DNA of 64,000 nt, taken from the NCBI GenBank assembly GCA_964023275.1, contig OZ029916.1, positions 33,282,727 through 33,346,726 on the forward strand. Reading direction: 5' to 3'. This stretch comes from Norana najaformis (taxonomy: Eukaryota; Annelida; Clitellata; Crassiclitellata; Hormogastridae). Below the pieces are notes generated by a model. That model was given only the letters and a program-made list of their open reading frames with translations, made no database searches and was not told the DNA's origin. Shown one piece after another: positions 58,101 through 64,000 of the stretch; the first letter of the stretch is position 1, and every line of letters begins with the position of its first letter. The position numbers were made by a program, and so were the translations under genes.

Positions 58101-61100
58101 GTAACTGTGAGTTAAGGACTTGCTCACGGTCCCTATACACTAACCATATCAGGAGAGGCTTGAACCCGTATTCTCCGCTTTAAAAGCCAAACACTCTATC
58201 CAACATGCTACCATGCCCCATAAAATCATAGTCTATAGCTGAGGTCAGGAGGCAAGTTGGCAGACTAAAGTGGATGAGCAAGTAGGAAAAGATGAGCCCT
58301 AAAACCTGAAAGATATCAAAAAGCTTTAGAGTGGATAGAAATAGTTTCAAAGCTTTCTATCAGTTGTGAGAAAGAACAACAGTCCAGAACAAGAACATGA
58401 AACTGGCATCCACTATTCTAATACTGATGAACAACTTAGAAAATAATACAGTTAAAATTATTTTAAGAAATAATAATACCACCCATCACTGACATATAAC
58501 ACCTCACACATAAATCAGAAAATGATGCTGCAAAAAGAGCCTACATATAATAAGTTGTCAAATAAAATTAGACAAATGAAATTGCATATATGATGAAATA
58601 AAATATCACTAGAAATAGCTCTGTAAGAAACATTTTCAGTTCATCTTGTTGTTTTGCTGATTCTGGCATTATGACAGAATGTTCATCTCAGTGTGGAATT
58701 GCTCTAGAATTCTTGTATTTTCATACTTCTACTATCACCAAGTCAGACTTTCTGAGTTATCTCTCGATTCCACCATGAATTTCATGAGTTTTTGGAAAGT
58801 ATTCGGTTACTTGACAATGAAGCCACACTGCTATTGGACCTGTCCATTTATTCACAAGGTGGACAGGCTCTCAGATGGACAGTCAAGCCTCAGACCTACA
58901 GACCTCTGTACATCATCTGCAACCGAGAAATCTTGTCAACTGTCACCTCTGAATGCAAACCTGTTGGTTGGGCACTGTGTGCATGCGGGAGCATGCCAGT
59001 AGCAAATATTCTAGCTGTCTAAGCATTGTTTTTACTGATGAGCTTTTTATTCTCAACGACTTTATTAACATCATTTAGGCTAGCACAGGCAGCGTTCTTG
59101 TGAGGCAGATAAAAGACACTATATCAAGTGTCTAGATAACTAACTAACTAATCTTATGAAGCAACTTGTCAGGTTCTTCCAATAGCCACGTTTCAGCAGC
59201 TTTGAGAAGTTCTTAAAAGGTTCCATATAAACGTTCAGGGAAATACACTCACAGATACATACAATGAAATCGGCAACTCACTCCATCAGCCTCGACGCTC
59301 CTCTTCTCAGAAACTTCGACTGTGGCTCCCTTCGTGACAATATCCTGTATGGCTAGCAGTGCCTGCTGCCTAAGGAAATCAGTTGAGAGCAGCTGGAGCT
59401 CCTGGAAGAGCCTTATCAGGTAATGTGGACAGCGTTCATTCAGGGTGACCAGTGTTTCCACTTCACTGTAGATGGTGTCTTGCAAGAAATTAAATGAACT
59501 CTGCTCATAGGATGTGCCAGGCAACCTATTTCAACACAAGATTACCGAATATTTCAACATAAAACAAAATATTTAACCACAGTACAACCTACTATAACAA
59601 AACATGACTAATTTCAACCGAACTTGACCTCCTTAAAACCAGATGACCTATTTTAACACAAGATGGTCTATTTAAATATAAGATCACCTTTTTAAAGTAT
59701 AGGAAAAATTATTTAAACACAAGATAACCTACTAAGCATAAGATGACCAAATTAAAGAAATCATACCTATTTCTTAATGCAAGAAACATATTTTAAAAGA
59801 AGAAGCCCTATTCCAATACAATGACCTAGTGGTATTACCCCAAAAGACGACCTACATGACTACTTAAAAAAACAGCTTTCACTTCCTATCACAGCACCTA
59901 CGCTTGGAGTGCTTCTGTCATGAAATCTTGCAGATGTGCTACATAAATACTGTGAATGAATGAATGAGAGTAATTCCTACCTTTGTGTGGGGGCACTACT
60001 CGCACGGCTGTTCTTGTCATTCAGAGAAAAGCGATGAACGGCTGGCTCATTGGATGCCCCACCAGATGAAATGAGGTCGTTTGCAAAACAATTCTTCAGA
60101 TGAACAAACTCTGGAGCTTTCACCTGTCTACTGAATTCAGAGGTTGAAAGGTCACCTGAAAAAGTCAATGAATGTAAGGTATGGTAAGGTAATCTCTCAT
60201 ATATAACATGCCTGTATCAACCAAAGCTCCACAGCCTTGGGGTTTAAAAGACCCGTTAGCTGAAGTTCGCACATGACTACTGTAATCCAACCACTTTCCT
60301 AATTAGCCACATGGCTTGACAATTAAATGTCATTTGCACATAAAACTCTGCAATTCAAACCCTGGACACACTGGCGATAAACTATTATATCAAAGAAACT
60401 GCAACTAAAACTTGCTGAAAAGAATCCAAAAAGGGAGGTTTCACTGAAAATCATGGACACGTTCAAAGAGAATGATTAAAAGAGTAACCAAGATGAAACA
60501 ATGTACAAAAATGTATTAAAGAAAATAACCAAATTCAAATGGAGATCAGATGAAAGCAGTGTTCAATGAAAGAGAGGAACCGAAATCAAAGCAGAGTTTT
60601 GATCAGAACTCATCCAACAGGAAAATAATTTAAAGATTATGATCTGAAGATTATTAAAAATTATACGATCATTGAAAAACATGAGCACATAAAAAGAAGA
60701 ACAGGATGATTCTAAAGACAGTCCATAAAAGTAAAAATGAGATAACAAGTAGGTGAAAATTATTAACAAACACAACGTGGAAGATTAACAAAGTAATTAA
60801 AAACAAATTTAAGTCATCTTATGAAAATTACTGAGAGTTCGCAGTACAAAAGATCAATAAATTAATTTTTTTTAAATTAAAAGTATTAAGCAAAAAAGCA
60901 AACTAAATGTAAACAATTAAACTGGCTAATATAAACTTATAATAATAAAAAGAATAAATTATTGCAGCAATCCAATTTATAAGTATCTAGAGTTTGGTCA
61001 ACGGAATAAAATTCATACCATCATTACTGCCCTGGGGTTCCCAAATCCTCTGTGCATTCAGATTTTTTCTGCATTGCGTTTTGTTGAGAGGAAGGCCAGC

Positions 61101-63560
61101 ATTCTCTCTGTTTGGCTGTGTTCTTCCAAGATCACGGCATTTCATCAGAAAACAAGTTCCCGACTTTGATGGGTTGTCATGAGTAATTTCTCGAACCGGA
61201 CATGTCCGGAAATCGGGAATACCCGAGTCACTGGCTTGGATTGTCTCGATTGGAACATTTTCCTCTTGATCTGATCCATCTTTAAATGAGGACACAACAT
61301 TGGGATAACAGTGAAGATGAGACGTTGGCTGACGCTGGCCAGAAGAACGTCTCTTGCCTCTCTGCAAGGAACGAAAACCAGGCTGATCAATGGATTCATT
61401 CTCCACCTTGGAAGACTCAGAAGACTGTGAATTTTTTCTTCCAGCTAGGGGAAAACGTCCTTTCAAGCCATGTGGAGTATCCTGACTGAACGATTTAGGA
61501 AAAGGCTTTAAGCCAGGTGACCGTGAATCACCATGGCCAGCATTGTGCAGTCTTTCCATTGGAGTAGTGGTCTCTCTAGTGCCAAAATTATTCAGGACTA
61601 TCTTCTCGAGGTGGTTAAGTCTTTCCGTCATGGCATTCTGGCTGGAAAGTAGCTGGAAGAAGCACTGGTTGAGTCCAAAGAAGAGCTGGTTGTGCTGGAC
61701 ATGAGCTTCATCTCCCAGAGAACGCTTATCGCTCAGAGAACGAACTAGAGATGACACTGTACTTTTTAATAACTTCATTTCATTACAAAGAGCAGACAAA
61801 CTATCTCTGCCCTAAAACAGAAAATTCAACAAAAAGCCTATATAAGCAACATTTACGTAACCCACCCCTCCCTATAATGCTATCTTTAGAACAATATCCA
61901 GTATCCAGCACAGTGCCATAATAAGGTAACATCATATCCCAAAGCCGAGATTAATTCCAAATTCACATCCTAGAAAGTGTTTTATCAGAATTAATGTTAT
62001 ATTGACGCTTGTTATAAAGAAGTTCTGGTCTATGCATGCAAATATGTATGTGTGCATGCATCAAAACACTTACTTATGTAGCACCTTTTCAGAACCTCTC
62101 AAAATGGTTTTCACTGACGGCCAACACCATGCCTTCCCCAGAATTTCACCTCAGATTCAGATTTACTGACCTTGTGCGCATAATAAATGCAAATAATAAA
62201 AAGAATTTGAACCTAGGACACAGGGAAGCTAGACTTAGGTGTTAAGATTATGCTAACAATCCTCTGTTCATCAAAATTATGTACAGAAATATAATTGTTA
62301 TTTCATCAAAATTATGTACAGAAATATAATTGTTAATTTATTTGATTGTCTCTAACAGCAATGGTCTCCTAAGACTTTGCCCTGCAATCAAAATGTCTTA
62401 ATCTTTTCAGACCTAATCTGAAATCTTGTACATAGCTGCCATAACAATGCACAATGCTTCAAGGCTTTGCGTTAAACCAGTCTGCACACTGAAACTTTTA
62501 AGATTGGTTTATTTCAAACTTGAGTAGTAGTTAAGATCACATTTTGCATCAACTCACATCAGCAGTCACATTATCCTCATCCTCAATATAATCATTATTT
62601 TGATGTTTCCTTTGATGACTGAAATGATTCTTTCGTATCACCTGGTGATTATTTCCCAAACTCCTGTGTGCAAAACTGCGCTCCTTAGCGTTGCCTGAAA
62701 ATAAAGAACTTGTGTTGACGAAAGTGACACGACTTATAACAAAAACAGTTTCCACTCTATGCTAAATTTATTTATTATTTATTATTTTTTTACTTGCATA
62801 ATGTCACACAGCAGAATGAATCAAAGGCATAGGCTCCAGCACAAACACAGCAATTTGTTAACTGTTAATTTATTACCTGCAATTTTACAGCAGGTCATCA
62901 AATTGCCCTTAAAGAGTAGTATTTCAGCTGAAGCACAAACCAAAGAGTAATTCAACACTGGATCTTTCAGTAGGGATCATATAGCCCAACAATGAACTGC
63001 CAATCTCACATGAATATCAAAATTCAAATCTCAAATGTGAAGAGGACAGGTAAATGCAAGAGCAAACAATCAACGACCATGCCAGTTATGCAATCTTTTT
63101 ATGTGTGAATTAATTTGTGACATCATCCGTTTGTGCCTGTTCACAATGACGATGTCTAGTTCTAAGCAGATAATTCATTTTCCTCTTACTTATTCTATTT
63201 TATTTTATTGCATTGTATTTCACTGTATTCGATTATGAAGAAACAAATAACACATCAAGCAAAGAAACTTTATAAAGAATTTAAAATGCAGTTAAGAACA
63301 TTTTGCAGTCTATTGAAAAAAACACTGCCTGTAAAAACTGTCATAATTACGTGCAAATGATGCAGTTTTGTGACTGTGTGCAACAGGCTGTGACACATTC
63401 TGCGACATATGTCCCAAAACAGGCACAGACAAGCTGTTGATAATGGGACGAACAATTCTGCTCGTGTTGCAGTCATTGTCGATGCAGTAGGTACCATCTG
63501 TTCTGTCAGCTTCATCACCACTGGCAACCGCATCCCTCTGAAAGTTGGCATCTACAGATA
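55156..63560 (-). CDS. PCM1: Pericentriolar material 1 homologue, C-terminal nine exons (5' part off-window)
   Basis: Transcription runs right to left. Exons: 63560-63495, 62694-62558, 61811-61019, 60155-59981, 59525-59282, 57003-56839, 56264-56052, 55502-55310 and 55193-55156 (TGA stop), giving 673 residues. Phases match at every junction (1,1,0,1,2,0,0,0,1). The best match is exon 59525-59282: YSEVETLVTLNERCPHYLIR followed by LFQELQLLSTDFLRQQAL corresponds to the YSEVxxLIxxNExxPHFLIxLFHELQLLNTDYLRQRAL block of vertebrate PCM1. The protein scaffolds centriolar satellites, moving along microtubules to deliver centrosome and cilium proteins. The C-terminal part is shorter than in vertebrates and strongly acidic. 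Confidence 0.88.
55310..55502 (-). CDS. PCM1: PCM1 acidic exon (64 codons)
   Basis: Acceptor 'gaatttacaccag', donor ACTG|GTGAGC; phase 0 to 1. Encodes SPEDAVQVHVQPSVSSASEV and an acidic Ser-rich end, EEELTG. The valine-rich start resembles the 'VDVQTSLQ' segment near the vertebrate PCM1 C-terminus. Confidence 0.78.
56052..56264 (-). CDS. PCM1: PCM1 exon (71 codons)
   Basis: Acceptor 'tgtttctgatag', donor TCT|GTGAGT, phase 0-0. Encodes ALKQMKAKDDQMDERDLVVT, then a leucine-rich helix LALELLHLV and an acidic run GDDDDNESDLDE. Confidence 0.82.
56839..57003 (-). CDS. PCM1: PCM1 exon (55 codons)
   Basis: Very strong acceptor (a long T tract ending 'gtcttag'), donor TCT|GTGAAT, phase 0-0. Encodes a Ser/Gly/Asp-rich, probably disordered stretch including EKIDLKDEFDYAEGVDSGSS. 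Confidence 0.78.
57480..57960 (+). mobile_element. LINE coding fragments in a PCM1 intron
   Basis: On the plus strand FHDSILADLPRFQLHQLRRV runs into LNCATRV, the region just after the reverse-transcriptase core in CR1/L2-like LINEs. Further on, RRRLCQEWLNDW and LTLAAGNREVWREMIQCALD match another LINE C-terminal type ('WLDxxx...LAxDRxxWRxMV'). They may be two separate fragments. Both are decayed. Confidence 0.65.
58060..58222 (-). mobile_element. tRNA-Lys-derived SINE
   Basis: The minus strand has a head with A-box-like 'tagcatgttggatagagtg', an anticodon-loop-like CTTTTAA, and a good B box GGGTTCAAGCC at the right distances. A non-tRNA body follows ('gaccgtgagcaagtcctta'). The loop suggests tRNA-Lys(UUU) ancestry. 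Confidence 0.65.
58740..59022 (+). other. Unrecognised open frame antisense to a PCM1 intron
   Basis: After a stop, about 88 codons stay open to TAA at 59020-59022, including RLLDNEATLLLDLSIYSQGG and YRPLYIICNREILSTVTSEC. A second frame is also open over the same stretch. The sequence looks coding-like rather than simple, but I recognise no family. It may be part of a transposable element, as it is followed by a 'taactaactaact' tail near 59140. Confidence 0.3.
59170..59245 (+). mobile_element. Short repeat tail, 'ttcttaaaaggttccatataaacgttcag'-type
   Basis: Resembles 51432-51482, 63725-63770 and 63855-63912: a 'ctttgaga(a)gttctt' stem, then 'aaaggtgctatataaa' and 'acgttcag'. It is probably the 3' end of a SINE or L2-like LINE. 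Confidence 0.5.
59282..59525 (-). CDS. PCM1: PCM1 conserved-block exon (81 codons)
   Basis: Acceptor 'tgttgaaatag', donor GGA|GTGAGT; phase 2 to 0. Contains TIYSEVETLVTLNERC, PHYLIRLFQELQLLSTDF and LRQQALLAIQDIV, the most conserved PCM1 segment in this window. It ends in a basic/acidic linker, SEKRSVEADG. Confidence 0.95.
59981..60155 (-). CDS. PCM1: PCM1 exon (58 codons)
   Basis: Acceptor 'gactttttcag', donor AAAG|GTAGGA; phase 1 to 2, matching the next exon. Encodes DLSTSEFSRQVKAPEFVHLK and a Ser/Asn-rich stretch ending SSAPTQR. Confidence 0.85.
60180..61018. other. PCM1 intron, AT-rich, no feature recognised
   Basis: Contains a short GGTAA-type pair near 60177-60190 and A-rich sequence around 60780-60960. 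No exon or repeat family was identified. Confidence 0.5.
61019..61811 (-). CDS. PCM1: PCM1 large exon (264 codons)
   Basis: Acceptor 'ttttctgttttag', donor GATG|GTATGA; phase 0 to 1. Starts GRDSLSALCNEMKLLKSTVS, a coiled coil, then a helix with NQLFFGLNQCFFQLLSSQNA. This resembles PCM1's 'LFxxLNQCFxQLLxSQ' motif. The rest is basic, Ser/Gln-rich and probably disordered, ending NDG. Confidence 0.9.
62040..62115. mobile_element. Repeat tail 'acttatgtagcaccttttcag' in a PCM1 intron
   Basis: Same family as the 'atagcgccttttaagcacctc' tails at 40245 and 46989. Confidence 0.45.
62267..62337. repeat. Exact tandem duplication, 35-bp unit, two copies
   Basis: 'catcaaaattatgtacagaa' and the bases after it occur twice in a row with no difference until the last few bases. 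Confidence 0.9.
62558..62694 (-). CDS. PCM1: PCM1 exon (45 codons)
   Basis: Acceptor 'gttctttattttcag', donor GAT|GTGAGT; phase 1 to 0. Encodes NAKERSFAHRSLGNNHQVIR and NDYIEDEDNVTAD, a basic then acidic segment. Confidence 0.82.
63495..63560 (-). CDS. PCM1: PCM1 exon, most upstream one in the window (about 22 codons)
   Basis: Acceptor 'tggtgatgtttcag', donor GATG|GTACCT; phase 1-1. Encodes SVDANFQRDAVASGDEADRT and a split Gly. Read-through of the donor stays open for about 60 more codons, so an intron-retained form is possible. The junction phases support the spliced form. Confidence 0.7.
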
Positions 63561-63569
63561 CTGAAACAT

Positions 63570-64000
63570 CACCAACACAATTAAAATTAAAAATACAAAA
63601 CTACTGTTCAAAATTATTACTATTGGAAAAGTGTCATAAAAGAAATGATCCACGCTTTACAGATGTGCCACAGGATCAAACCGTAAAGCATTCTGCTAGC
63701 AGTAAACTAGACTGTCCCCCTTGAAGTAAGCACCTTTCTGAGGTTATTAAAAGGTGCTACAAAACGATGTCTGATAAACACATACATACAAACACATACA
63801 GACATATAAGGTAAGTGCTCATTTACTACATTCCTTGGGTCTGCAGATAGCCATGTTTCAGTGCCTTTCAGCGATTCTTAAAAGGTGCTACACGAATGTT
63901 CAGATACATGCATACAGTCTTCTGTCAACAAGTCTTCTGAGAAATGGTCCAGTGCTTGAGAGATAATTTGGCCAAGGCACAAATGCAACAACTTTCGTGA
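63570..64000. other. PCM1 intron at the window's right edge
   Basis: Two copies of the 'aaaaggtgctac' repeat tail (63725-63770, 63855-63912) and a short (CATA)n. No exon was seen. Confidence 0.5.

Noticed and set aside
63270-63551. 93-codon minus-strand frame rich in Met, Thr and Leu
   Set aside because: It is out of frame with the PCM1 exon 63560-63495, which has matching phases on its downstream side and a more plausible composition.

Overview
This is a stretch of a metazoan nuclear genome. It has split genes with GT-AG introns, AT-rich intergenic DNA, long perfect microsatellites, many short tRNA-derived SINEs and decayed LINE 3' ends. The gene content (PHLDB/LL5 and PCM1), the 'tatagcgcc' repeat tails and the frequent TAGGCCTA octamer suggest a marine invertebrate, most likely a deuterostome such as an echinoderm or hemichordate. 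The sequence alone does not fix the species. No bacterial genes, CRISPR array, rRNA, convincing functional tRNA, LTR element or other virus-like fossil was seen.

Layout: (1) 3.3-9.8 kb, plus strand: the 3' end of an immunoglobulin-superfamily membrane protein. It has one Ig exon, a 9-codon linker microexon, a transmembrane exon, a run of very small cytoplasmic-tail exons, a stop and an AATAAA signal. An intron holds a 1.4 kb non-autonomous hAT transposon with a perfect 8-bp target duplication. (2) 9.8-35 kb: a gene-poor region of microsatellites, LINE 3' fragments, SINEs and a few unassigned GC-rich patches. (3) 35.5-50.6 kb, plus strand: twelve exons of a PHLDB (LL5) homologue, from a Ser/Thr-rich N-terminal exon through coiled-coil exons to the C-terminal PH domain. 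(4) 50.6-55.2 kb: the interval between two convergent genes. (5) 55.2-63.6 kb, minus strand: the last nine exons of a PCM1 (pericentriolar material 1) homologue, whose upstream exons lie beyond the right edge.

Exon phases agree across every junction I propose in the three genes, which is the main support for the models. By family knowledge LL5 proteins anchor microtubule plus ends at the cell cortex through CLASP and ELKS, and PCM1 scaffolds centriolar satellites. Their adjacency is not evidence of a shared pathway.

I did not find a convincing new biological system. The observations most worth a second look are an AT (not GT) 5' splice site in the PHLDB gene, the microexon tail of the Ig gene with three competing ends, the apparent absence of a conserved PCM1 C-terminal block, the hAT element with a nested LINE piece, the strong excess of TAGGCCTA, and two perfect ~355-bp tetranucleotide arrays.
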